Part shown: positions 48,894-60,510 of the stretch, one piece after another | Layout: every line of letters starts with the position of its first letter | Position numbering within the stretch: position 1 is the first letter of the stretch | From: Epiperipatus broadwayi | Taxonomy: Eukaryota; Onychophora; Udeonychophora; Euonychophora; Peripatidae | Assembly (NCBI GenBank): GCA_028023455.1 | Contig: JAQFVV010000520.1 | Span: 212,001 to 276,000 of the forward strand | DNA: 64,000 bases | Direction of reading: 5' to 3' | Notes under the pieces: model-generated | What the model was told of the DNA's origin: nothing | The model's input: only the letters and a program-made list of their open reading frames with translations | Databases searched by the model: none | Program-made: the position numbers and the translations under genes

Positions 48894-51874
48894 TGAAGCA
48901 GTCAACCTTAGTTCAAGATCGAGCTTCACTGTTCTACCACATACCATGTGTCATCCTGCTCCTTTTTGTTGTTGTTGTTGTTGTTGTAAAATGTGTATTT
49001 CTGAGAAGCATCTATGAGATTTATAAATATAAATCTGAAATAAAAATTTTCTTTAATTATTTTAAATATTAACTTTTATAGATGTGACTCAGATATATAC
49101 ATATATTACAGGAGCTTATATATATAATTAAAAATACTAAATAATTTTGTGTCTTTTAAAATTGTATTTTTTTTACTTTTATTTTAATACTTTGTAATTA
49201 CTTTTTTGTCATAAAACTACATAAAAATTCAAGATGGAAGGTGCAGTCATTAACTGTCCAGGAATAATTAAAGGGGTGGGAAGTTTGTTTCATGATTTTA
49301 AAAGGAATTTGTAAATTAAAGTTAAGGAAAGTAAAATCTAAAACAAAGCTAATTGATTTTAGTTAGCTATTAACATTTTTATCAAATCCATTTCCAATCT
49401 GGAAATTGGTTTGAATTTATTTTGGACAGTTATCTCATGACTGCATCTCTACTAACAATAGAGAAAAGATTTTTGTAAATTAAGGATCCATTAGAGTCAG
49501 GATGTCTAATTAAAATAAACATTCTTTGAGTGGTTAAAAACTGACATAAATAGGGCTAAAAATCTATTGTGTCAGAGTTTGATCAATCGTTGCTATATGA
49601 TTTCATGTTCGTTCAATTTTTGAGAGGCCTAAACCTCTTTCCCCTCTATCTTCAACCTGACTTGTGCCAAGATGTAGCTTCTACAGTTCAAGAGTGACCA
49701 TGCCATAAAAGAATGCCACCTGCCACAGAAGATTTATCAATACTCCATAGAATCCTGAGGTAACCAGCCCAAAGACAGTATAATTGCATTAGCCAATTCT
49801 AATTTGTAATTTAATTTGTAAATTAATGTTTTCTTTATGTTTAATTTTTTTAAAAACTCACTAATCAGCAAGTATGTTAATCTTTTTGTATCCATTCTCT
49901 ACTATCCAAACTAATGTTACTACCAAATATTTCATCCAAATCATGCTTCTTATTATTTTTATAATTTAGTGCAGTTATAATTTAATTTTAATGATATTTT
50001 TATATTTTTCACATAATTTTATTTGTAAATGCCAATCAAACCTAGTCTTATGAACTTCTATATCCTGCTGTGGAAGAGGAAGTGAGAGGGGGGGATTAAT
50101 GGGTTATTGTTATTTCTAAATATCTCCTATGATTGGGTTTGTACTTTAAATGAATACCTGTTTGTTTTTTTTAAATAAATGTTTTATCATAAATTTATAC
50201 AAAATGTATAAATACTTTGCAATCTGGGGTCGATATTGGTGTCCATTAATTTTATTAATTTCTTATTGATCATCATCTCCAAAAGGCTGGTGACTTAAAT
50301 TTGTTCTGTAATTTGCACTTTTAAGTGCATGAATTTTAGTTTTTGTTTAATATGTTAAAATATTGATTCAAGAAGGGGGAGCAATGCACACTTCATTAAT
50401 TATAGTTTAACTTATGATAAATGACTTTAGATTACATGGGTCATTATTTTAGCATATCATTACATATTTGTTAAACCATTTAAGGCTTTACTTTAATATT
50501 TAAATTCAGTGACTTTATATTATTATGATAGCATTGCTGGCATATGTCAAATTATTAATAAGCTGCATAGGGCTTTGGTCTGATTCACCTGTACCTCACT
50601 CCAGAGAGTCATGATCCTCTTCATTTGTCATTCTTCTCCAATTATATATTTATACACTGCTTTGATCACCTGTACCTCATTCCAGGGATTCAAAGCCTCC
50701 CATCTTTAATGTCCTCATTCATGATAGAAGTCTATGTCTACTTCTAGAACATGCAGGTTAGAGTAGATGAAGCTCTGTATGGATGCACGTGGTCTAGCCC
50801 ATAGAAACTTCCTACCTACCTTTTCTTTCTGTATCACTCTAGCATAAAGCTGGCATGTACCACCTTTAAAAAAAATGGAGAATGACCTCGTCCTGGCCAA
50901 ATGTGCCATTTTCTCTTGCTGATATGCTAGCACCGCCATTTCTTATAGTTATTTTTCTAGCCTGTTTAGCAAAATAAACCGTAATGATATGTGATAATAA
51001 AATGTTTTTCTCTTTGCAATATTTTCTGTTGGAGTTTAAATCCAACTTCTCATGAAGCTGCCTTCCCCTTTATTGAAATAAGCCGTTCCCGTAATTATAG
51101 AGTTTCGCTATATTCTATCATTAAATGCCGAAAATATAAAATAAATAATGTTTTAGTTTACTTACTGATCAAAATGTATCATTATTTTAATTGTTATAAA
51201 TAAAGTCTCTAAATGAAAATAAACTTATGTATCAAATGCTAAGGGCATCATACTAAAATCATATAATCAGTGAAACTCTATTGTATCTTTATAAATATAT
51301 TTTTTTTAAATGTATAAAACATCCACCAAACCACTCAGATAAATCCATTTTTGTAACATTGAATAAAAGCCTATTTTTAAATATACGTTCAGTATTGTAA
51401 CTGCCGCACTAAATTAATATTTGTTAAAATAAAAATAATTGTATCAAGTTTGTTAAATGTTTATAATGAAAATAAAGTTTTAAAGGCATGAAGTTGATTA
51501 TATATATATAAAACTCATCTTGAATTTTGTCCAAATAAATATTTATATTTTAAACTTTAATCCAGTTGTTCAAATCTCCTTAATATATTTATCTTATGTT
51601 TTTTTTACTTATATCTCAGGTTCACTCAATCTCTCATCATCATCATCACCAGCTGAGTTCTCATGTAAAACGTTGTAGCACCAGGCCAGGATATAATGAA
51701 TTTATGTGGTATCACTGTAGGTGTTGTCCATAATGTTATAGATTTGGGGAATGGGCAAATAGGTTAGAATTCATTATTGCTCCTGACCTGTGTATCTAAG
51801 GCATGATTGGATTCAGGGTACTTTTGCTTAGATTCTAAATTTTGTAGGATGGACATACATTTTCAACTGGTACA
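48894..51874 (+). mobile_element. Solo LTR (2,981 bp) of the hairpin-ended family
   Basis: Starts TGAAGCAGTC after (AT)n and ends CAACTGGTACA before another AT run. The 5' end pairs TGAAGC with GCTTCA (ending 48928), a compensatory variant of TGAAAC/GTTTCA in other copies. GC-richer islands are at 49580-49800 and 50570-51080. A block TGATTCACCTGTACCTCACT (50581) is repeated about 82 bp later (50663). Includes a (GTT)n run near 48968. Flanks are ATAT on the left and GTAT on the right. No coding region. Confidence 0.68.
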
Positions 51875-51892
51875 GTATATATATATATATAT
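51875..51892. repeat. 18-bp AT linker between two LTR elements
   Basis: Only this AT run separates the end of the solo LTR from the start of the next element, so the second insertion used the AT target beside the first. Confidence 0.9.
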
Positions 51893-54479
51893 TGAAACAG
51901 ACAGATCGAAGAATCGATCTTAGTTTCATGGTTGTCATTTAAGAACGGTAATTCTAAACCACTATTTACCCGCAATGAGACTTTTTCTATTCCAAGCCAC
52001 ATAAATTTTAAGTTATTTATTTTGTGTTTGTTTAAAAAGAATTTAATGTAAAGAGTATGAGTATAAATGTCACAAATCATGATAAATAATATTCGTGTGT
52101 GTGTGGTTTGTGGATTTATATTAGCTCAATTTAAAAGTTTCAATTGCGTGTATATTTTCTTTAAATTTTAATTTTGCAAATTATACAAAGTCATTTAAAA
52201 ATGCTGATCAAAAGTCACATTCCTTTGATCAGTATTTTTAATCAAAATCTTACTTGTACAAAATGTATAGAATAATTAATTTGTACTTTGATAAATTAAG
52301 ATAATGAATTTATATTTTTGTATTCACGAATTCCGATGTAATTGTTTTGTCAATTTAGAATCATGTATTAAATTTAAAAATAAATGAAAACCGAACGTAG
52401 AACTCTTATCAAGAAAGGCAAATGCTATTGTATAGTCAAAAATTAGATATTGCTGGAGGCCAGAAAATCAAAGGAGGCGGAGTTATGAACAAAAACTAGG
52501 CAGAAAGGTCAACCGTAGCCATCTTAAATATAATATAGACACTCTAACTTTTGACTTGGCTGTGCTTAGATCGTCTCAAGCTACAGCAAAGTAGTTGTTC
52601 CAGAGAAATCACTTCAACCGTTATTAAGAAGTTGCCCGGTAAACTGCAATCATGATGGGCTAAGTCCAAGAAGCTGATCCCTGTTCTGCCAATTTAAATC
52701 TTTCATACCGCTGATCTGTAATGTTTTCCGTGCTTCCAGTCTTCCAAATTCCAACATTTAAATTAACCATGCCGTTCTAAGAAATTCAAAATGCGCGCCT
52801 ACGTTCTTCATACATATCACCGCAAGAAGAAAAGCCGGACGAAGAAAGAATGGTAACTTTTGTTACATGAACTTTTTAACTTTCCTCTCAGTAATAATTT
52901 TATATTTAATCTGTTAACCTAATTAATTGCATGTAAATTTCTTGTTTTCCATTTGAAAATGTTACACTAAAACCTGTCAGTAAATTTCTTCTCTAATATT
53001 TCTGTGCTCTAGTCTTTAGATGATAATTATTAATATTTGTGCCTACTAATAATCCATTTGTGAATACATTTATATTTTTACTATTACTTATTTTACAAAC
53101 AAAACGATGCCAATAATAATATTTCTCAACTCTAATTAAAGTCAGTAAAGTTTATCTCATAATATTTATTATATTCATTTTAAAAGTAATTTTCTTTTAT
53201 CGAACTAAAAATTGTTTCATTTATGTTGAGTTGAGAAATATTCAAATATTTTTATTGTTTCTTTTACTTTGTCATGATATTTTAATCTATACTCCAAATC
53301 TCAAATACTTAAAATAGTCTAAAATTTTATTATAATTTTTTTTATATATTATTACGGAGTAAGAATAATAAGTGAATATTTTATTGCTATTATTACCTTC
53401 CGAACAATCTGGGGAGTTATGGGTTTCAGAGTGAAATTAATTAATTATTACTTTTGCGATCGTTTGATTTCGCCATGTTTTATTGAATAGTTATATCGGA
53501 CTGTTGCGTAGAAAATGTTACGGAGAGAAAAGGTTTTATATAATTTCGTTTTAAAATCCACTTCCGATCACTCTTCCTCGATGTTACTGTGGCAATGCCT
53601 TTACCTTCGCCTAAGTTGGCGTCTCGTTTTACTACCACATGGAGAGAAAGAAATTCTTCTCCAGGTAATCTCTTGGATCACCGGGGTTCGAAAATGAGCC
53701 CGGCTGGTTGTAGTGTCCCGGATCTACTTGGGGGCATTAAGACTTGTCAAAGTACAAGCCGCCCGGTATTCCGTCAATGCACCGCAAGTTATTATTTGTA
53801 GTATACCTTAATCCCTGCAACCATCAGTACATCAGTATTATATATTATATTTTTATATAAAACCGCCTCCCATTTATCCGTATACGCAATGGTTTGAATC
53901 TATTAAAATAAAACAACTTAATATAAACTAGTAGTTAAATATTTTAAGTGCTCCAATTACTCTGATTCTCATATCAACCTGTACAACCATTTAAACACAT
54001 AAATATTGGCATGAGTTTGTTAATCAGTACAAACCGATTATTGATGACTAGCAGCAATTTATTATAAAATACATATGAGAGTTTTACCGTACCTGTAAAT
54101 AATATTATTCAATGCTTTCAATAATTTATTAAAAATTTATCTAACCTAATTTTGTCTCTCTTGCATTATTACTCTCGAAATCTAGTCAATCACCTGCTGT
54201 CTGTATCGACAACTTAAATATATACATTAAATTATTAGCCGTACCAATATCCCGACTATAAGATATCTATGAACTAGCTGATTGTAGGTAATTTAGTCTG
54301 TGTTTTTCGATGAGCTAGTAAAGGGAAAACCCCGTACCGTTGTAATGTTGTCATCGGTGGGTCATGCCAGGGTTTTGGGTTTGAATTTAGTTTGCATTTT
54401 GGAATTTATTCCTAGACGTGGACTGGGTTTGAATTCGGATTACTGTGTGTGATTAAGCATGGTGATTTTTACCGGTACA
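51893..54479 (+). repeat. 5' LTR of the gag-only element (2,587 bp)
   Basis: Begins TGAAACAGAC with a terminal stem-loop (TGAAAC with GTTTCA; AGATCGA with TCGATCT) and ends ACCGGTACA. It contains the internal hairpin (52204-52233), the conserved GC-richer block (53667-53785) and a TATATAAAA box at 53854-53862 as the likely promoter. Short frames within it, including a 70-codon one at 53589, are not conserved as protein in the LTR at 471. Confidence 0.95.
53854..53862 (+). promoter_or_regulatory. TATA-like box of the LTR promoter
   Basis: TATATAAAA lies about 1.96 kb into the LTR, with an identical box in the 3' LTR (59234) and four tandem copies of its module in the LTR at 471. A plausible start-site signal by sequence only. 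Confidence 0.5.
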
Positions 54480-55902
54480 GTGTTTAAAATTTTGGACGCC
54501 CTCCGTGGTGCTCTGATGAAGAAATCTCCCACACCCTGCAGAGTGAACAAGAGTAAATATTAAATTATAGAAATATTCGATTTTTTTTTCATACCGTTGA
54601 GATATATATACTTTGCGTTATTAAAATGCGCAGTTTTAAAACGATGTTTTGAGTAAGTCAAATATACTAATTTTTTTTTTCACCCTGGCTTGCAAGTAGT
54701 TTCAGTTGAATAGATTGCCTTCTAATATTGTTAAGATAATATAGTGAGATTTTTTTTTTGAAAAAAAAAGTGTGAAAGCGATTTTGAAGTTTTGTTTTAA
54801 CGACAAAAATATTGAGAATAGTTTCAAAGCAAGTGAAAACCTGTATCGATTTTGTGCGTTTATTTAATTCAAAATAAACGAATGTTATTTCATAAATCTT
54901 TTTGCAAGTCAATTTTGTTTTGTTGTTTGAAAATTTTTTTAAGAAAAAAATAAAGCAAAGAAAGTAGGATTACTTTTCATGTCTTACAAATAAACGCGTG
55001 TATGTGTGTATATATATTGTTTAATATAGAAATCTTATCAAAGCCAGTGCATAATATAAATATCAGTTGAATAAAGTTTGGCCGGAATATGTGCTATCCG
55101 ATATTAAGTAGAGTAACCGTTTAGGTTAAGTTTTTTTTGTATAAAACCAATCAGCCAAATACAGTCGTCAAAGTGTTAACGGTATATACACGTACGTTAT
55201 AGAAACTTGAAATTGTATGATAACCCCGCAGAAGTAGCGTTAATATTAAACGTTCTACATAAAACATTATGTTCTTGAATCAAATGATTTTATTAAGTCA
55301 CGTAAAAAGTATATATTTGGGGATCAGTGGATTAAATTATCTATTGGTCACATGTTGCTGGCTGGCGCCTTTCAAATAAATTTGTCAGCAAATATGTTTG
55401 TCCATACAGCAGTGGTGAGTTTTGTTTGGTCTATAAAAGAGAGAAATGGTGATATATATATAGAGAGAGAGTTACTGACAGTATTATAAGAATATTATTG
55501 TGTTATATACTAATTGTTAATATGTTGTTTTATAGGACTGAGGAGAATAGTTCGAACTGGGTGAAATAAAGTTTTTTCTCTCCCCTTATTAATAATTTAG
55601 ATACACGTTATCATATCATATATATACATGTAATAATAAAATAAAAAAAAAAGTGAAAAAGGGGTTTTATATAACAGAAATCAATCGGAACGTAGGCGAA
55701 AAAAAGAAAGGAAGGAAGACACACAAACTGGATGAGAAAGGTGGGAACAGTATCAGCAGCGGGGAAGGATTTGGCATATAGGATCAGGGATCAGTATCTT
55801 TTATGAATATATACATAAATAAAAAAATATTTCGCAAATAACTAATTCACCTGCTAAAAAAAAAAAACACACATATAATTAATAAAAAAAAAAAAATACC
55901 AA
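54480..55902 (+). other. Leader of the gag-only element
   Basis: 1.4 kb of non-coding leader. TGGACGCCCTCCGTGG at 54493, 13 nt after the LTR, is the best primer-site candidate, but its spacing is wide. A splice-acceptor-like TTGTTTTATAG occurs near 55527-55536. Otherwise AT-rich with simple repeats. Confidence 0.5.
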
Positions 55903-57024
55903 ATGGCAGAAATAGAAGGGTTCAGTAAATCATCTGAAAATGGTGCAGAAACATCAGACACATCCAGTGATCATGAGATTGTTTTTAAAAAATATCCTGA
56001 TAAAAGAAAAAGTTGTAGACGATTAGAGAAGAATGCCAAGCAGAGGGAGCACGATGATGATGGGAAGTTTTACGCGATTCTCGAGGAGATGAGAGAAGAT
56101 AGAAAACTTATGATGGCTATGATGGAGCGGATGTTGAGAATTGAAGAAGGACGTATGGGGATTGATGGTAAACCAGATCGGGAAGAGAAATCCAATAGCA
56201 ATACAAAGAAGGAAGAAGATGACCAAACCATACCGAAGGAGTTGGAAATTCAGAGCGAGGAAGTCAGTGAAGAGAAAACAAGCCAGAAGATAGAAGTTAG
56301 TAATGATGAGTTGGAGATGCAAACTGAGAGGCAGGGTCAAATTGAAAAACCAATAGTGGCAAGGGAAACTGCTATCAAAGGAAAAGAAATAAAAGTAGAA
56401 CAGACAATAAATCCCCAAATAAGGATGAGTAATATACCATACTTTGGGTCATCCATTCATATTCAAATATTTAAAGGCGACCCCGGAGAAAATCCAGATG
56501 TACATTTGGATAGTGTCAAGGAATTTTTATGCTTACACCAAATGACCGAGAAGGAGAAAATAACAGTAGCCAGCCATTATCTAAAGGAATCCGCGAAGGC
56601 TTGGTGGAAATTATTGAAAAACCCACCGATTACAATTCAAGGTTATGAAAATGCCCTTTTAAAAAGGTATTGGAGTGAAGAGAAGCAGGAGGGACTTTTA
56701 CACAAGCTCTCCAGTCAAAAATATAATGAAAACAACAGACAGGGTTATGCAGCATTCTTCATTCACCAAGTGACAATACTTAAATCTCTTACTGCTTTTA
56801 AGTACACTGATCAGCACATTATCCGGATTATTGTGCATAATTTACCACCGTGGGTACAAAGAATGATGCTGGGAAGCTGCCCCATGTCGTTTGAAAAAAC
56901 TATTGAGCTTTTAAACCAGATTGATTATGGGGATTTGTCTCCAACAAAAAGGGAATGGGAGCAGAGTCATTACAACGCGAGACAATTAAAGCCTTATATA
57001 CCTCCTGACCCAGGGAGAACATAG
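55903..57024 (+). CDS. gag: Gag protein of the gag-only element
   Basis: 373 residues from ATG 55903 to TAG at 57022-57024. The N-terminal ~180 residues are highly charged (Glu/Lys-rich) with a helical stretch (EEMREDRKLMMAMMERMLR) that may form a short coiled coil. Residues ~185-345 are a retrotransposon Gag capsid-like domain (FKGDPGENPDVHL, SAKAWWKLLK, NALLKRYWSEEKQE, HIIRIIVHNLPPWVQRMML). It is homologous to the Gag region of the element at 35099. Just after the stop, 57054-57085 reads RPLCYKCFR, the start of a CCHC zinc knuckle, followed by stops. The frame therefore ends before the knuckle and the pol part that would follow is deleted. It is intact up to that point, which could let it form particles. 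Confidence 0.88.
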   Translation: MAEIEGFSKSSENGAETSDTSSDHEIVFKKYPDKRKSCRRLEKNAKQREHDDDGKFYAILEEMREDRKLMMAMMERMLRIEEGRMGIDGKPDREEKSNSNTKKEEDDQTIPKELEIQSEEVSEEKTSQKIEVSNDELEMQTERQGQIEKPIVARETAIKGKEIKVEQTINPQIRMSNIPYFGSSIHIQIFKGDPGENPDVHLDSVKEFLCLHQMTEKEKITVASHYLKESAKAWWKLLKNPPITIQGYENALLKRYWSEEKQEGLLHKLSSQKYNENNRQGYAAFFIHQVTILKSLTAFKYTDQHIIRIIVHNLPPWVQRMMLGSCPMSFEKTIELLNQIDYGDLSPTKREWEQSHYNARQLKPYIPPDPGRT

Positions 57025-57263
57025 AAAACAAACAGTAATTTTGGGATAACCCGGTAAACGACCACTATGTTATAAATGTTTCAGATGATGAGTAAAGACC
57101 AATGGACATTAATATACAAATGATTGATAAAATGTATCATTCCACACCCATGTTTAGGTTCAAACTCTCACCCAGACTGTTCTCCAAAGTCGATCAACTT
57201 TGTAATGAAATGTAAGTCAGTAAAATATGTATAAACATTTTTTTTTGTTATTTTTTTTTAAGT
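57025..57263 (+). pseudogene. Remnant after gag, including half a zinc knuckle
   Basis: CYKCFR is encoded at about 57063-57080, then two stops. The rest up to the 3' LTR shows no pol motif. This marks where the original element lost its pol gene. Confidence 0.6.
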
Positions 57264-57272
57264 AGGAAGAAA
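57264..57272 (+). promoter_or_regulatory. Polypurine tract
   Basis: AGGAAGAAA directly abuts the 3' LTR, the expected plus-strand primer position. Confidence 0.7.
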
Positions 57273-59859
57273 TGAAACAGACAGATCGAAGAATCGATCT
57301 TAGTTTCATGGTTGTCATTTAAGAACGGTAATTCTAAACCACTATTTACCCGCAATGAGACTTTTTCTATTCCAAGCCACATAAATTTTAAGTTATTTAT
57401 TTTGTGTTTGTTTAAAAAGAATTTAATGTAAAGAGTATGAGTATAAATGTCACAAATCATGATAAATAATATTCGTGTGTGTGTGGTTTGTGGATTTATA
57501 TTAGCTCAATTTAAAAGTTTCAATTGCGTGTATATTTTCTTTAAATTTTAATTTTGCAAATTATACAAAGTCATTTAAAAATGCTGATCAAAAGTCACAT
57601 TCCTTTGATCAGTATTTTTAATCAAAATCTTACTTGTACAAAATGTATAGAATAATTAATTTGTACTTCGATAAATTAAGATAATGAATTTATATTTTTG
57701 TATTCACGAATTCCGATGTAATTGTTTTGTCAATTTAGAATCATGTATTAAATTTAAAAATAAATGAAAACCGAACGTAGAACTCTTATCAAGAAAGGCA
57801 AATGCTATTGTATAGTCAAAAATTAGATATTGCTGGAGGCCAGAAAATCAAAGGAGGCGGAGTTATGAACAAAAACTAGGCAGAAAGGTCAACCGTAGCC
57901 ATCTTAAATATAATATAGACACTCTAACTTTTGACTTGGCTGTGCTTAGATCGTCTCAAGCTACAGCAAAGTAGTTGTTCCAGAGAAATCACTTCAACCG
58001 TTATTAAGAAGTTGCCCGGTAAACTGCAATCATGATGGGCTAAGTCCAAGAAGCTGATCCCTGTTCTGCCAATTTAAATCTTTCGTACCGCTGATCTGTA
58101 ATGTTTTCCGTGCTTCCAGTCTTCCAAATTCCAACATTTAAATTAACCATGCCGTTCTAAGAAATTCAAAATGCGCGCCTACGTTCTTCATACATATCAC
58201 CGCAAGAAGAAAAGCCGGACGAAGAAAGAATGGTAACTTTTGTTACATGAACTTTTTAACTTTCCTCTCAGTAATAATTTTATATTTAATCTGTTAACCT
58301 AATTAATTGCATGTAAATTTCTTGTTTTCCATTTGAAAATGTTACACTAAAACCTGTCAGTAAATTTCTTCTCTAATATTTCTGTGCTCTAGTCTTTAGA
58401 TGATAATTATTAATATTTGTGCCTACTAATAATCCATTTGTGAATACATTTATATTTTTACTATTACTTATTTTACAAACAAAACGATGCCAATAATAAT
58501 ATTTCTCAACTCTAATTAAAGTCAGTAAAGTTTATCTCATAATATTTATTATATTCATTTTAAAAGTAATTTTCTTTTATCGAACTAAAAATTGTTTCAT
58601 TTATGTTGAGTTGAGAAATATTCAAATATTTTTATTGTTTCTTTTACTTTGTCATGATATTTTAATCTATACTCCAAATCTCAAATACTTAAAATAGTCT
58701 AAAATTTTATTATATTTTTTTTATATATTATTACGGAGTAAGAATAATAAGTGAATATTTTATTGCTATTATTACCTTCCGAACAATCTGGGGAGTTATG
58801 GGTTTCAGAGTGAAATTAATTAATTATTACTTTTGCGATCGTTTGATTTCGCCATGTTTTTATTGAATAGTTATATCGGACTGTTGCGTAGAAAATGTTA
58901 CGGAGAGAAAAGGTTTTATATAATTTCGTTTTAAAATCCACTTCCGATCACTCTTCCTCGATGTTACTGTGGCAATGCCTTTACCTTCGCCTAAGTTGGC
59001 GTCTCGTTTTACTACCACATGGAGAGAAAGAAATTCTTCTCCAGGTAATCTCTTGGATCACCGGGGTTCGAAAATGAGCCCGGCTGGTTGTAGTGTCCCG
59101 GATCTACTTGGGGGCATTAAGACTTGTCAAAGTACAAGCCGCCCGGTATTCCGTCAATGCACCGCAAGTTATTATTTGTAGTATACCTTAATCCCTGCAA
59201 CCATCAGTACATCAGTATTATATATTATATTTTTATATAAAACCGCCTCCCATTTATCCGTATACGCAATGGTTTGAATCTATTAAAATAAAACAACTTA
59301 ATATAAACTAGTAGTTAAATATTTTAAGTGCTCCAATTACTCTGATTCTCATATCAACCTGTACAACCATTTAAACACATAAATATTGGCATGAGTTTGT
59401 TAATCAGTACAAACCGATTATTGATGACTAGCAGCAATTTATTATAAAATACATATGAGAGTTTTACCGTACCTGTAAATAATATTATTCAATGCTTTCA
59501 ATAATTTATTAAAAATTTATCTAACCTAATTTTGTCTCTCTTGCATTATTACTCTCGAAATCTAGTCAATCACCTGCTGTCTGTATCGACAACTTAAATA
59601 TATACATTAAATTATTAGCCGTACCAATATCCCGACTATAAGATATCTATGAACTAGCTGATTGTAGGTAATTTAGTCTGTGTTTTTCGATGAGCTAGTA
59701 AAGGGAAAACCCCGTACCGTTGTAATGTTGTCATCGGTGGGTCATGCCAGGGTTTTGGGTTTGAATTTAGTTTGCATTTTGGAATTTATTCCTAGACGTG
59801 GACTGGGTTTGAATTCAGATTACTGTGTGTGATTAAGCATGGTGATTTTTACCGGTACA
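57273..59859 (+). repeat. 3' LTR of the gag-only element (2,587 bp)
   Basis: Same length and almost the same sequence as the 5' LTR. The three substitutions I find (57669, 58085, 59817 area) are all CG versus TG or CA. Followed by an ATAT-rich run. Confidence 0.95.
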
Positions 59860-59869
59860 ATATATATAT

Positions 59870-60510
59870 ATAGCATATTTGCACAAATTGGTACTTATAA
59901 TATATAAATAATTACCACAAAAAGATTAGGCAATTTCAAACTAAGCTATAAACTGACATGGTTAGAAACAATAAACCAAGAATGCTGCTACCTTACATAC
60001 CATCAATTGCTAGGAAATATAAAATATTTGCTGAGTTTTTTGAATTAGGATTCCACATCTCACCTTCAACAAACAGAATGATAAACAATACTAAAGACAA
60101 ATAGCCCAAACTGTTTACAAAATTTCATGCACAGCCAATAGATGTAGAGCAGCATATTATGGAGAGACCCGTGCCAACATCACCACCAGAACATCTCAAC
60201 ATCATTATTTATACAGGAGAGCTCTAAACAATACTGAAAACAAATCTATATTCTATGAGCACCAAAAAAACAACAGGCCATGTGTTTGAACCCACTATGG
60301 AAAGGGCACTGTGCAATGAACATAATGATATAAAACGAAAGATAAAAGATGCCTGCTTTATGCAAATGACAACTATGCAATAAATCAAAAAGAATCATGC
60401 TTTGCAATCTTCAAAAAAATGGTCTGTATGAAAGAAAACTTTGAATAAATTTTGCATAAATTACTGCTAAGCTTCACTTCAAATCTCAATATAAGCTGAC
60501 ACTCTCAAGA
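59870..60510 (+). pseudogene. Penelope-like element fragment: linker plus GIY-YIG endonuclease
   Basis: The frame near 59980 reads KPRMLLPYIPSIARK and SPSTNRMINNTKD, the linker after RT in Penelope-like proteins. A second frame (about 60115-60250) reads KISCTANRCRAAYYGETRA and TSQHHYLYRRAL, the GIY-YIG nuclease with its CxxxxC lead-in. A run of seven A near 60263 shifts the frame before HVFEPTMERALCNEH. The RT is absent. It shares linker and YYGET motif with 7230-8195 but is clearly diverged, so they are separate copies. Confidence 0.75.

Larger units (their letters stand above)
51893..59859 (+). mobile_element. Young gag-only (non-autonomous) LTR retrotransposon, 7,967 bp
   Basis: Two LTRs of 2,587 bp (51893-54479, 57273-59859) flank a 2.8-kb interior holding only a gag frame (55903-57024). 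No protease, RT, RNase H or integrase motif is present between gag and the 3' LTR. ATAT flanks both ends. Comparing the LTRs by eye I find three substitutions and two compensating 1-bp indels, well under 0.5% divergence, so insertion was recent. Since it lacks pol, it must have been mobilised by enzymes from a related autonomous element. Confidence 0.9.

Noticed and set aside
53589-53801. 70-codon open frame present identically at 58969-59181
   Set aside because: It is repeated only because both lie in the two LTRs. In the diverged LTR at 471 the DNA is conserved but this frame is not kept, so conservation is at nucleotide level.
56023-56418. Minus-strand 131-codon frame opposite gag
   Set aside because: Antisense of the charged gag N-terminus; hydrophobic only because Glu/Lys codons reverse to Phe/Leu/Ser.
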